Shown here piece after piece: positions 35,990-45,924 of a stretch of 64,000 bases of DNA. This DNA is from Epiperipatus broadwayi (Eukaryota > Onychophora > Udeonychophora > Euonychophora > Peripatidae): NCBI GenBank assembly GCA_028023455.1, contig JAQFVV010006231.1:2931478-2995477 (forward strand). The letters run 5' to 3'. Below the pieces are notes generated by a model, which saw only the letters and a program-made list of their open reading frames with translations, did no database searches and was not told where the DNA came from. Position numbers and translations under genes: made by a program. The stretch's first letter is position 1. Each line of letters begins with the position of its first letter.

Positions 35990-36417
35990 ATAATATTAAA
36001 TAGTGCTATCACACTTATAATGTAAAGCTATATAATTAATATCAATTAGTCAATTAAAATGGCTGAGTGCTTTCAAAAAGTATCAGGACATGAGTTTGAA
36101 CCCGCATCTGCAAAATTGGTTTGTACTGAGAGGCACGATGTTAAGCGTAAGGTAAAGGAGGCTTACTTCATAGCAGAAGACTCATTCACCATTAATCGTA
36201 AAGAAGCATGTTTTGTTATATCAAAAAGATGGGCTAATTGTCTCATTTGCATAGGGTTTGCATATTATACATATAGAATGATTCCAATGAATGGGTCATA
36301 ACAGGCTATGATTATGAGAAATACATTTTCTCAAAAGCGCTCAGCCATTTTAATTGACTAATTGATATTAATTATACAGCTTTACATTATAAGTGTGATA
36401 GCACTATTTAATATTAT
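35990..36417 (+). repeat. 428-bp foldback element enclosing a Penelope endonuclease fragment
   Basis: Arms 35990-36073 and 36334-36417 are inverted copies with about two mismatches in 84 bases (AATATTAAATAGTGCTATCA at the ends, AATGGCTGAG at the inner edges). Between them lies a GIY-YIG fragment in an open frame. A hairpin (GAAA-TACAT-TTTC) lies at 36318-36330 just inside the right arm. The termini abut TA/TTA-rich DNA, so a target duplication cannot be resolved. Confidence 0.8.
36059..36301 (+). pseudogene. Penelope-like GIY-YIG endonuclease C-terminal fragment
   Basis: An 80-codon open frame starts with an ATG inside the left arm of the foldback. From about codon 9 it reads GHEFEP, then KRKVKEAYFI and INRKEACFVISKR. 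This parallels GHNFTP, KRKIKEAFYI, INRKDTCFEISKK in the endonuclease at 58120-58440. The GIY and YIG strands and catalytic Arg lie upstream in the family and are missing, so nuclease activity is not possible. The fragment is still in frame, unlike the other Penelope copy. Whether the small frame is expressed is unknown. It may simply be the 3' end of a truncated Penelope insertion that was then inverted at its edges. Confidence 0.7.
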
Positions 36418-36539
36418 TAATATCTATAATAAAATTTGTATTTAAATGTGATAGAATTAATTTTAATAATTACAAAGCTATACCTATATTTTCTACAATT
36501 GCCAAAATAATAGAAAAGTATATCAATAAAATAATAAAA

Positions 36540-37220
36540 AAATCAATAAGTCTACATTTTTTAATAAGGTCAATATGGTTTTGTAGAAGGAAAAAATATT
36601 ACTCTGTTATTGGAGAATAAACAGTGCTTTAAAATGATAAAAAATTCGTCTTATTTTCTTAGATTTTTATATGGCTTGACGTCATTTATTCATAACCAAA
36701 TAATTTATAGTTTAAAAAATTCTAGAATAAAAGACAAATTGCTCAAATACAACATGAAAAAATTGATGTGTTGTATTGAAAGTATTCAAGTTATTGTTAA
36801 AAGAAAATGTTTGGAATTTCTTAATATTCTAAACTTAGTCAAATTGTCGTTTGTTATTTGTATAAACGATATAGAAAATATTAATATTAAAGGATCAATA
36901 TTTTAATATGCTGTTAACACTCTTATTATAAAAGTTAATAACAACATTGATATTGCAATTAAAAATTATCACGAAAGCTTTACTAAATAAAAAAACAGAA
37001 TGGGTGTTAATATATTCTCATGGAAAATAAATATATATACTAACATATGCAAAAATAATAAATGTATAAGAATAGAATAGACAAAATATATTAGATCTTT
37101 TGGATTGATAGAACATCATTATAATAATTGAATTAATAAATTTAAATATTTTATAGCAATGTTTTTGTACAAAATCAATTATACCTTCTGTTTGGAATAT
37201 TCTTGCCAATATATTAAAAT
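36540..37220 (+). pseudogene. Non-LTR retrotransposon (LINE) reverse transcriptase remnant
   Basis: Pieces in order resemble the RT of jockey/I/CR1-like LINEs. They are NMVL.EGKNIT (like QFGFRKGRST), LSFVICINDIENIN (like LLFLIYINDI), then YAVNTLIIKVNNNIDIAI in place of the YADDT box. The trailing region FKYFIAMFLYKIN resembles FKYLGVxLD. One part is open (36610-36906, 98 codons); the rest is shifted or stopped. The catalytic YADD is YAVN. An old, inactive, truncated copy. Confidence 0.55.
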
Positions 37221-38954
37221 CCTATGGGAATTTTTGTTAAGTTTATGGTGTAATATTAACATTATTACAAATAAGAATTGTTAATTTAATAGAAAATATA
37301 TTTATACATAACAAAAATTTGCTATAAATATAATATTTTATTTTTTTAATCAATACTTTCATACATACAGAGTTGCTAATTCTTAATAATTATTAAAACA
37401 GAAAGAGAATAAAATAATAACTGTAGTAAAAATAGCTAGTATACAAACAATTGAGAAATTCAATATAGACAACACAGGAAAGTGGATAGCATATTTCACC
37501 ATTTTAAACTTTACTTAAATGTCAAGCCAAGCTCAAATTAGTCACAGTGATGTTGCAAGCATGAATAGCACAAGGTACTCCTTCAAATTAACATATGAGA
37601 AGATAATTGAAATACTAAGATTAAATTTTGTCCATAGTCATTAGTAATCATATAATGTTATCAATTCAACTTGAGAAACAGTTTAACTCAAAAAATAATA
37701 TAAACAAAACATAAATTCAAATTTGAGTATTTTTTAAATAAAGTTGTAAAAGATATATCTATATACCTACGAATTAGATTATTTATAAATACTAATACAA
37801 GTTTGAAGCAACTGCAATCCAAGCAATGCTTGTAAAAGCTATTACAAGTCAAACCATATCTCTTGTGAATAGCACAACAGAAAATAAAGCTATTAAAGTA
37901 TTTAATAGAAAATTTCAAGGCTAAGTAATATAAAGATCTAAATGAGGGCATATAAAAAGGGCCATTGCTGAAATGGTAAATTTGACCAAGTGACATGTAC
38001 ATTTAGAAATGCAACTTGTAGATATTACAAAGAGTAAATTAAAAAAAAGTTAGTATTTTATTATCTTAGAAAGCAGTGAAGAGAAAGGAATTAAACTACA
38101 ATAAAGTTGTATAAAATTAAGATCTTAGAAAATGACAGAAAAGTCATAAAAATTAATAAATGCCAATATAAATAGAATTATAAACCAGCAATTTCAATAA
38201 TATCTATAAGAACTTAGAAATAAGAAATAATTATCAACTTAACAGTAATAAAAATCTTCACACTAAGCATTTGAAGAGACAAGTGTAATAAAATATGGCT
38301 TATTTTAGTTCATGTCTATAGTAACTACATAGGAAGAAACTGGTTTAAAAAGTTAGATTATTTAATTGCAAAAGTCAATATAGTATAGCATAAACAGATT
38401 TGGACAATAAACTGCTGCCCAAACAATTGCAATATGCATTAAGATTAAAAATTGCACAAAAACTTCACCACTTCCAAATCGAAGATATTATATAATAACC
38501 AATCATTCTGAATGGAGCAGCTTTATCATAATAATAATGAAGAAAAATAGTAAAAATACATAAATACATTTGCCATAAATAGAACTTTGATATTGAACAA
38601 TTACCCAATATAACAATCAAGCATTTATTAAAAATAAAAGACAATAGCAAAATATTTAAAATTTTAAAAAATGCTTGATTACAGTTGCAGATTCTTGTAG
38701 AAAGACATCCAACTGAAATCCAAAGCATAAAAACTTACAATGGCCTTTGAAAAGTAAATAGATTAGTTTTAGTAAGTCAGCTTTCAATATCTGAGGGATT
38801 AGTTAGCATCAGATATTCCATAAGCATTATCTGGTGGTTAGGTTGATAAAACAACTATATGAAAGCACAGGTTCCTTAGAAAATTAAAAGACTTTAGAAT
38901 TGCAATTAGTTTAGGTAACTATAAATTTAAAATAATAGTGATAAAAAATTTTTT
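37221..38954. other. AT-rich stretch without recognisable genes
   Basis: Minus-strand frames at 37688-38002 and 38465-38728 are rich in F, Y, I, C and N, typical of chance frames in A/T-rich DNA, and show no family motif. I see nothing else. Confidence 0.4.
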
Positions 38955-39430
38955 TATATTTAATGCTTTTATTGTGTGTGCACCAAAAATAAATAAATAA
39001 TTGTTTCTTCAACCACAGTTGGATTTTTCAGATTTAACTTGAAATAAAAGCATGGGAGAGGGCACAGAAATTAAGTCAATCCCTATTTTTTATATTAAGG
39101 AATTGATCTAATTCATTTCTGTCCCCTCCCCCATGCTTTTATTTCAAGTTCAATCTAAAAATCCCAATTGTGGTTGAAAAAACAATTATTTTGCACAATC
39201 AATAAAAGCATGCAATATAGAAAAAAAATTGTATCTCCATTATTTTTAAGTTTTTAGTATTGGCACAATAAATGAAAATGTAACATTATAGCTTAGTTTA
39301 AATTGACTGGGTACTTATAATTAATATATATACATGACTAGATATTTTTGCTATAAGTTAAAATGTATATATACCCCTTATATATATATCATTTAGTATG
39401 GGTACATAATAATATATGTAAGATTTGAAA
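38955..39430. repeat. Dispersed repeat family V, copy 2 (contains a foldback)
   Basis: Arms at about 38955-39052 and 39130-39216 share TGCTTTTATTG, TTGTTTCTTCAACCACA and TTTAACTTGAAATAAAAGCA. Homology to copy 1 continues through TTTTTAAGTTTTTAGTAT, AAATTGACTGG and GGTACATAATAATATATGT to about 39430. Confidence 0.65.
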
Positions 39431-39469
39431 TACAGACATTCCTATACCTGGAACTTAATTGTAAATATA

Positions 39470-39970
39470 GGGGATTTAAACTCAAACTTTCAAACAACCT
39501 TCAAGTATTCACAGTATCTTGTACTACTGTTACACATGACCACACACATAGAGAAGATAAATAATCACCAATATATCTATTTGTGCTGAACCAGCACTCA
39601 TCACTTGGTCCAGATTATCATCTCCCATATATATAAAATCAATGCTCAGTTTATCACTTTATATTAAGATAGCCAATCTTTATACTTTAATGAATAGGCT
39701 TCAATATACTCCAACTCTTCAGCCATCTATACCATTGAAAATCTAATGATAGAAATGCCCAAATCCCATGCTGATGCCAATATTGTTGTTATGCTCATGT
39801 TGATCTCACATCATTCTGATCCCTCATGTATAGAACAGCATCCATTTAAATACATAGAAGAGGAATAACATAAACTGAGCACTGCATATATATGTGTGTG
39901 TGAGGGGGCGATGATAATCTGGACCAACTGATGAGTGCTGGTTCAGTACAAAATACGCGATATATAATAT
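39470..39970. repeat. Foldback element of hammerhead family H2, copy 2 (two outward motifs)
   Basis: Inverted arms at about 39575-39655 and 39850-39955 each contain a hammerhead motif, on the minus strand at the left and the plus strand at the right, both pointing away from the centre near 39760. The interior (GATAGCCAATCTTTATA, AGGCTTCAAT, CTCCAACTCTTCA) matches the element at 22300-23120. No protein is encoded. Confidence 0.7.
39554..39630 (-). ncRNA. Hammerhead ribozyme motif, family H2 copy 2, left
   Basis: On the minus strand: stem I 5' (GATAATC, TGGA, CCAA), GTGATGA, stem II GTGCT-GGTTC-AGCAC (five perfect pairs), AAA, then TAGATATA and stem I 3' (TTGG, T, GATTATTTATC). Stem I and stem II pair perfectly. 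The core has C3 changed to G, and G12 of the GAAA box is missing. The fold is kept but catalysis is unlikely. Confidence 0.6.
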
Positions 39971-39975
39971 TGAAG
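39910..39975 (+). ncRNA. Hammerhead ribozyme motif, family H2 copy 2, right
   Basis: On the plus strand: stem I 5' (GATAATCTGGACCAA), a perfect CTGATGA (39928-39934), stem II GTGCT-GGTTC-AGTAC (39935-39949, one G-U pair), then AAAATACGCG. G12 is changed to A and the 3' side of stem I has diverged. It complements the left copy, which has lost different core bases, and supports a functional common ancestor. Confidence 0.6.
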
Positions 39976-42124
39976 TATATATTTTTGGCTTCACGCCTAT
40001 AATTTATTATTATACATGATCTTTACAAATGAACACATTAAACAGTATAGTTTGCTTTAAGTGTTCTACATTCGAATAAGTTTTTTTTTATTTATGAAAA
40101 ACAAAAAAAAAAAAACAGTAGATAGAACTTGAGAGAACTTGAAAATCCAGTTCTAGTTATTTGAAATGAGCAGTTTAATGTTATCTGGTCAAATATAAAG
40201 CAGAGTACTTTTTCAAATGTTGTTAACAATTACGTAGTTATCAGTTAGTTCCGAAGTGATAATAATAACCAGACAATTAAACTGAAATTAATTAACACTT
40301 CTCAATAAGAATACGCGGTGAAATAAATAATACTCCATGAAAAATAAAAATTAGTTAACAAACTTAATTAACTAATAAAAATGAATTAATCAGATTTAAG
40401 TCAATGTTACATTTATAGTCAAAGTTACATTTATTTAATATTGACTTAAGCTTTAAATTTTTATAATTTTTTATTCTCAGTTATTTATTATTATTGTATT
40501 TTTTTCAACGTTCCCATAATTCCATTAGTCACATGACAACAGCTTTGATATGTTTCTGCACCTAACAGCGATTTAGCTTGAGCTCTCGTTGCTAAAAAAA
40601 AAAGAGCTCAGATTGTTTCATATTAATATTTAAGCTATGGATTAATTAAATTAACAACGAATAAGCAAAGGAACTAGAATAAATATGAAAGGTAAGATAT
40701 GTTTAAACAAGTTCTCTGTTTTGACTGAAGCTTTTAGCATCTTCATCTTTGGAGTCTTTACGTCTATCTGCCCTTGATTCTGTCGAGTATTTTTAAGAAG
40801 ACCAAATTAGGATGTAAATGATTAACAAGAGGAATGTAAATTAATGATAACATGCTTATTTGTTTTATGCTATTATTATTTTTTCCCCGATGTGAAATTT
40901 AGGGATAGGATGGAGTAAGTTTTTAATTTAAATCACATCTTCGAAATTTCTTTTTTTTTTCCAGACTTATTTCAATAGTTTAAAGAAAAAACAAAAGCAC
41001 AGATTAGTTTAATGAGGATACCTTCCTAATAAGGATTCACTGTTTACATCTTTACTTAGAGTTGATTTCATCTCCTCTTTTACAAAATATTAATTAGTAC
41101 TACGAAATATATTTTCATATATTTATATTATGATTATCTATATGCAACACAATCCTTTTTTTTTTTACTTATAGCGTTTAATTATTATTATTATTATTTT
41201 GATGATAGTGCACTTTTAAATATTTATTCTGTTCCAGTCTTTTTTTTTTTCATTTCTAATACTGCATCCTTATTCTCTTATAAAGTCAAATTGTGTTATT
41301 TACAATTTAATCATTTCTTAAATTTTTGGTGTTCGTAATTTCCTTTTATATTATAAAAAAAATACTGTTCGTACATTTCAGTTTAGGTTTGGTTTTAATT
41401 GTATGTGTAATCATTATATGAGATGTTTGAAATGTAGATCCCTAAACAAACTGCACCCCATCTTAACAGGAACATTTCTATAAAAATAATTAAATTAGCA
41501 ACATCATTCAGCATGCATTATGCCTGAAGGTAACACTCCTCTTTTATAACGTTATCATACCATTGAGTTTTATATAAGTTCTTTGAATTTATAGCCTTTT
41601 CCATTTTTTATATTATTTGTATCCATTTTCTGCCTTGATAACCCATTATCATCCATTATCTCTAAACATACCCTACTCTCGCCCATTCTTCCATCCCTTT
41701 TTTTCCTATATATATATGTCGTCCAAAATTATTTTCGGCTCACATATTTATTTTAACTCTCTCTAATATTTTTATGCATTTAATTATGTCCATCTCCACT
41801 GACTTCAATTTATATATTAGCGTTTTAGATAATTTTCTATAGGTTTATTTTTTATTTATTTATAACTTTTTTCACTCAGTTTATTTAAATATCGTTTGTG
41901 AATCATAAAATTTATGATTTTATTTTATTTATCTAGTTCTGTATTATCAAATAGTCTTATATGTGCAAATCATCTGATTCCGAATTTTTCATTTCAGAAC
42001 CAATATAACAAACTACTTTTGATAAGTGTATTAACTATTGTATGAACTATTGTTTATATCTCTTCTTCAAAGTATTCTATTTATATAATTTATTATAATT
42101 GTTACTAATTTTACTCTTGTATTT
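39976..42124. other. AT-rich stretch without recognisable genes
   Basis: No coding homology on either strand. 40540-40610 contains a short purine/pyrimidine hairpin around GAGCTC. Nothing else was seen. Confidence 0.4.
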
Positions 42125-42385
42125 ATATAAAATAAATTTTAAAAAATTCATTTCTTTTTGATATATCATAATATTTTGTATTAAATTTTCTGACAATTTT
42201 GACTATCTAATAGTCTTCTTCAGAGCTGTAAAATATAATTGTATTATATCATTTCTTGTTTATTTACAACTCTGAAGAAAATGGTTAGACAGTCAAAATT
42301 GTGAGATAATTTAATAAAAACCATTATGAAAAGCACAAAAAAATATACAAATTTTTTGAAGATTTAATTCTTGTGTTTTTGTTAT
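42125..42385. repeat. Foldback with outward hammerhead-like motifs
   Basis: Arms of about 110 bp (42130-42240 and 42262-42372) are diverged inverted copies sharing CAATTTTGACT, TTTTATTAAATT/TTTGTATTAAATT and TTCTTCAGAG. Each arm carries a CTGAAGA-type motif near the centre, reading outward. Non-coding. Confidence 0.6.
42192..42223 (-). ncRNA. Hammerhead-like motif in the 42-kb foldback
   Basis: On the minus strand: CTGAAGA (fits CUGANGA), A, stem II GACTAT-TAG-ATAGTC (six perfect pairs), AAAA (GAAA with G12 changed to A), TT, GTC. Stem I pairs two bases, then a bulge, then five A/T pairs. The opposite arm holds a decayed equivalent starting CTGAAGA at 42272-42278 on the plus strand. Confidence 0.45.
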
Positions 42386-43114
42386 CAAAGTTATCTTGAT
42401 TATGCTTTTTAATTTTATAAAAGAGCTCAAGTGACAATCAATGCTAAACTATACCCAAAGTGATTAAATGTTATATGTTGCTTTATTTTTATAAATAAAC
42501 ATTATTCTTGGCCTTAGTATAATGTTGCATAGTTAATTTATATATCTTCAGACATACAATTTAACACATATAATAAATATTTAATTGTAAAAAAAAAAAA
42601 AATTTCTGATCTCTTATAAATAAGATTAGACTAATCTAATTTCACAGACCACCAGAAAATTGTTGTACAGATATTTCCTTTTTTATGTGTACAATGCTCA
42701 TCCATACATCATGTTTGGCAGATTTGGATATAATAAATGCTTTTGATAAATATTTCTGTGTGTAAAATGCAGAAATCTTCATAATCGTCTTCTACAGTTT
42801 TTATCAATACAAATAGTGTTAAATTTATTAAAAAGTTTCTCGTATCTTGTTTTATAGATCTCTGATGGTAACTTCATATTTTTGGGTGTGAGGTTTAGAT
42901 TACAGTAAGCCTTATGACTTGTAATTATAAAAATGTGAGATATTTTCAAAAAAATAATATATAATTATATTGAAAATTTATGAAACAATAAGAGGTAATA
43001 ATAATAGATTAGAATTAATATTACCCCAAATGAAAATAATAATATATTACTCATAATAAAAATAATGGGCTCAATTAATTTCCAAATGAAAACAAAATGT
43101 TTTATGAACTGATA

Positions 43115-43245
43115 GTTTAGTAGATGGTAAAATAATGAATCTGGAGCTCAAAGCACAGTTTTATTACAATAATTCTGGCATTTGAATTTTTATGAACTTC
43201 CAAGCAATGAACTGTTTGATTATTTTTTATGAAACTGTTATGCTC
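43115..43245 (+). repeat. SINE-like element, copy 2
   Basis: TAGTAGATGGTAAAATAATG and CTGGAGCTCAAAGC match the tRNA-like head of the copy at 35760. The tail TTCCAAGCAATGAACTGTTT with GATTA matches all three copies. Followed by a T-rich segment. Confidence 0.5.
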
Positions 43246-43499
43246 TCACAGCATTTCACAGCTCATCATTTCACTTCCTAGGCAACTGGCCCCACAGCTA
43301 TTAGATTTGTTTACTGTTTATTAATTGCTATTTTATCAATTAACCAGGCTCATTCATTAATGGCTGAATATATTTCTTAATGTAGAAACTAATAAAAAAT
43401 ATTTTTTAAACCAATATTACTTTAAAATGCTAGAGTATAAATTTATTTATATACCATATTATACCACATGTAAATGATTTGTCACTTGTCTTTGTAAGA

Positions 43500-43910
43500 G
43501 CTTAAATAATTTAATTAATAATAATATAGGTAAATTTGCATTTATTTTTTATAGCATCTGTATACAATTGTAATCACATACATATCGGCTTTTTCATCGG
43601 CGTCATTCATTCATAAATTGTAATCACATACATATCGGCTTTTTCATCGGCGTCATTCATTCATAAGTTATATATAGTAATTCAAAGTGACTGTTCTATA
43701 GTCACACCTTCTGTGCCAGTACTTCAGATTTGCTCATATATAAATATTTGAGTCATAGTAATGAGAGGATTCCTTGAATTCCTTTTATTGCTGCATAAAT
43801 TCTATATCTTGTATGGGTCAGAGGGTATTCATTTATTATTTAACACTCGCAAAAAGCGTTTGCACAATTTGGTTTGAAAAAGCCGATATGTATGTGATAG
43901 GTAAATTTGA
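43500..43910. repeat. Foldback with an internal 50-bp tandem duplication
   Basis: The left part contains GTAAATTTG and two exact 50-bp units (43567-43616 and 43617-43666) with CACATACATATCGGCTTTTT. The right part (43865-43910) has the reverse complement (AAAAAGCCGATATGTATGTG, then GTAAATTTG). This gives an inverted repeat about 400 bp across. The duplication affects only the left arm, so it arose after the inverted structure. Confidence 0.65.
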
Positions 43911-44018
43911 TAATTTGAAGCCAAAAAATGTAATATATATATATATAGTTACAAAGCAATCAAGTCATATATCACATGACTTAATTTATTAAGCTTGTAT
44001 TATAAATGTTATCTAATG

Positions 44019-44165
44019 AGCATGCCAATAGCTTTTAACAAGCTTTTCAGAATATCCTTATTCTCAGAATGATTTCTAGCTTCACTGAGGAAAACCAGAA
44101 ACTAGAAACTGGTCTGAGGATAGAGATATTTTGAAAAGCTTGCTAAGAGCTTTGGCATGCTCATT
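44019..44165. repeat. Small foldback built around a hammerhead H1 motif
   Basis: An imperfect inverted repeat: AATGAGCATGCCAATAGCTT, AACAAGCTTTTCA at the left, mirrored at 44125-44165. The arms are partly the stem I strands and flanks of the hammerhead motif at 44062-44128, so the element is little more than one ribozyme monomer plus arms. Confidence 0.6.
44066..44126 (+). ncRNA. Hammerhead ribozyme motif, family H1
   Basis: CTGAGGA (44085-44091, fits CUGANGA), a 13-nt stem II region, GAAAC (44105-44109), TG, GTC (44112-44114). Stem I pairs very well: five pairs next to the core, one mismatch, then seven more (TTTCTAG.TTCA with TGAGG.TAGAGAT, one or two G-U). Stem II (AAACCAGAAACTA) barely pairs, so activity is doubtful although core boxes and cleavage triplet are present. 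Confidence 0.55.
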
Positions 44166-44179
44166 ATATAATATATGTA

Positions 44180-44330
44180 TATATATATAAACAAAAAACA
44201 ATTGTTATTTATGAATGCATACTTTAGTACATAATACTAAATAAAATATTACATTTTGATGTACAAATGCCAAACTTTCTGCATTTACAACTTTGACACT
44301 ACTTTAAATAAATACCTTATTAATTATTTC
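44180..44330. repeat. Short dispersed repeat shared with 50490-50600
   Basis: ATTACATTTTGATGTACAAATG, CAAACT, then CATTTACAACTTTGACACTA recurs in diverged form at 50490-50600. Class unknown. Confidence 0.4.
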
Positions 44331-44499
44331 TAAAGAATTGATAAATACTGGACAAATGATGAAGACACAGGTGATAGATTAAGATTTAGCCAAGTGATCA
44401 GTGCTGTATTTGTTTTAAATTCAAGATTATCAATTTTTATTTTTTTATTTTTATTTTATTTTGAGAAAATCTGTTGAACTGTAAAGTAATTTGGTCTTT

Positions 44500-44962
44500 C
44501 TAGCATATATCTTTAGTCTTGCTTACATATTTTTATCTGAGATCTCTTGCAACATTACTTGAAGCGTTGAAGCATTATTTGCAAAAACAATGATATCATA
44601 TGCAAAATATAAATGGCTAAAATAATAATATCTATTTACTTTTATTCCTTTAGCTTTCCATTTTAATCCACAATTTACTTTTTATAAAACTGCTATAAAA
44701 AGTTTTGGAGATATGGAATTATTCATGTCATATACCCTTATCAGCATTAATCTTTTTAATATCACCCATTTAGTCTAATCATTTCTGACATATTTTGATA
44801 AATATTCTTCAGAATATGTAAGTATTTTGAGTCCAAATCTTGGTGATCAAAAGCTTTAATCACTGTGGAAATACTTATAGAATCAAATTGTCCTCTCATA
44901 ATGTACAAATCAAAGCATAATGACAATTCATATTTATTGACTATCTTTATAATGCTCATCTG
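44500..44962 (-). pseudogene. RTE-like LINE reverse transcriptase remnant
   Basis: On the minus strand, from 44962 downward: SISISTVIKAFDHQDL (motif A, like DFxKAFDRVDH), YLHILKNIYQNMSEMIRLNG (a block typical of RTE-like RTs), SISPKLFIAV (like TISPKLFTAxLE), KWKAKGIKVN, then FAYDIIVFANN with LQVMLQEIS in place of the FADDIVL(F)S box and ELQxMLxEL. The catalytic FADD is FAYD. Only the first part (44959-44762) is in one frame; shifts and stops follow. A 5'- and 3'-truncated dead copy. Confidence 0.65.
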
Positions 44963-45390
44963 ATAGTCAGTCAGATGCTACATTGTCTGTCTGAATGGTG
45001 ATCAAACTGTAAACTCATGGCAAAGAATTTACGAGAAAAGGGCAGCCACCCTTTTCTCTACTTTTCTTTTTATATATCTAAGCCAGTCAAAAGTATTTAG
45101 GTTTGAAAGCATGAAGCTTTAAACAACTTCATAACTCACAAAGTATAAATTATAAATGTACAGCGCGAAATCAAACCTAAATACAGCACTTTCAAACCTA
45201 AATAATTTCGACTGGTTTAGATATATAGAATGAAAAGTAGAGAAAAGGATGGCCATCCTTTTTTCGTAAATTCTTCGTCATGGGTTTACGGTTTGATCAT
45301 CATTCGGACAGCCATTATGACATCTGATTGGCTGTCAGATAAGCATTATAATGAGTGCAAAGAGATTTCCAGTCTCTCAATTTATTTCAG
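44955..45390. repeat. Foldback related to repeat family Z
   Basis: Arms at about 44955-45125 and 45205-45345 share GTTTACRGTTTGATCA, GGCAGCCATCCTTTT-like sequence, TATATCTAAGCCAGTC and CATCTGATTGGCTGTCAGAT. The last two also occur in the Z copies at 8.8 and 19.3 kb, in the same order, so this is a diverged subfamily. The short + frame at 45230-45418 lies in the right arm and is not a gene. Confidence 0.65.
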
Positions 45391-45924
45391 TTTCAACTAT
45401 CTGCACTTCACAAATTAAAATATTATTGACTGTATTTATATATTAGTCTATTTCATCATCTAATATAAGTATTGAACGTCTTTAGAAAAAATTAATTTTA
45501 TTTAAATATTCCAAATACATTCAACTGCTAGTAATAGCACACAGATTATTATATGCATAATGTTTTGAGAGGTATTTTTCCATCTCTTTTTCAGATGTTG
45601 CCTGACCAGTGGCAATGACTAGTATGGGAATGTAACCTGGACATTTAGATTTTTTTAATTTTTTTTTAATTAATTTTTTTAAAAAAACATTTTAAAAAAT
45701 TATTTTTTTTAAATTATAAAATTTTAATTTTTTTTTTTTTTCATTAAATTGTTTATTATTCAAAAACTATCTGAAGAACTAAATAACATTTTCTTTTGAT
45801 GTTTAATTTATATAGTTGTTTTTTTAAACATTATATAGATAGCTTAACATAAACTTAGAATACATTTTTTATTTCAAAGACTTCAATCTGTCAAACTAAG
45901 TAGTGTTCAGCAGATGATTAATAA

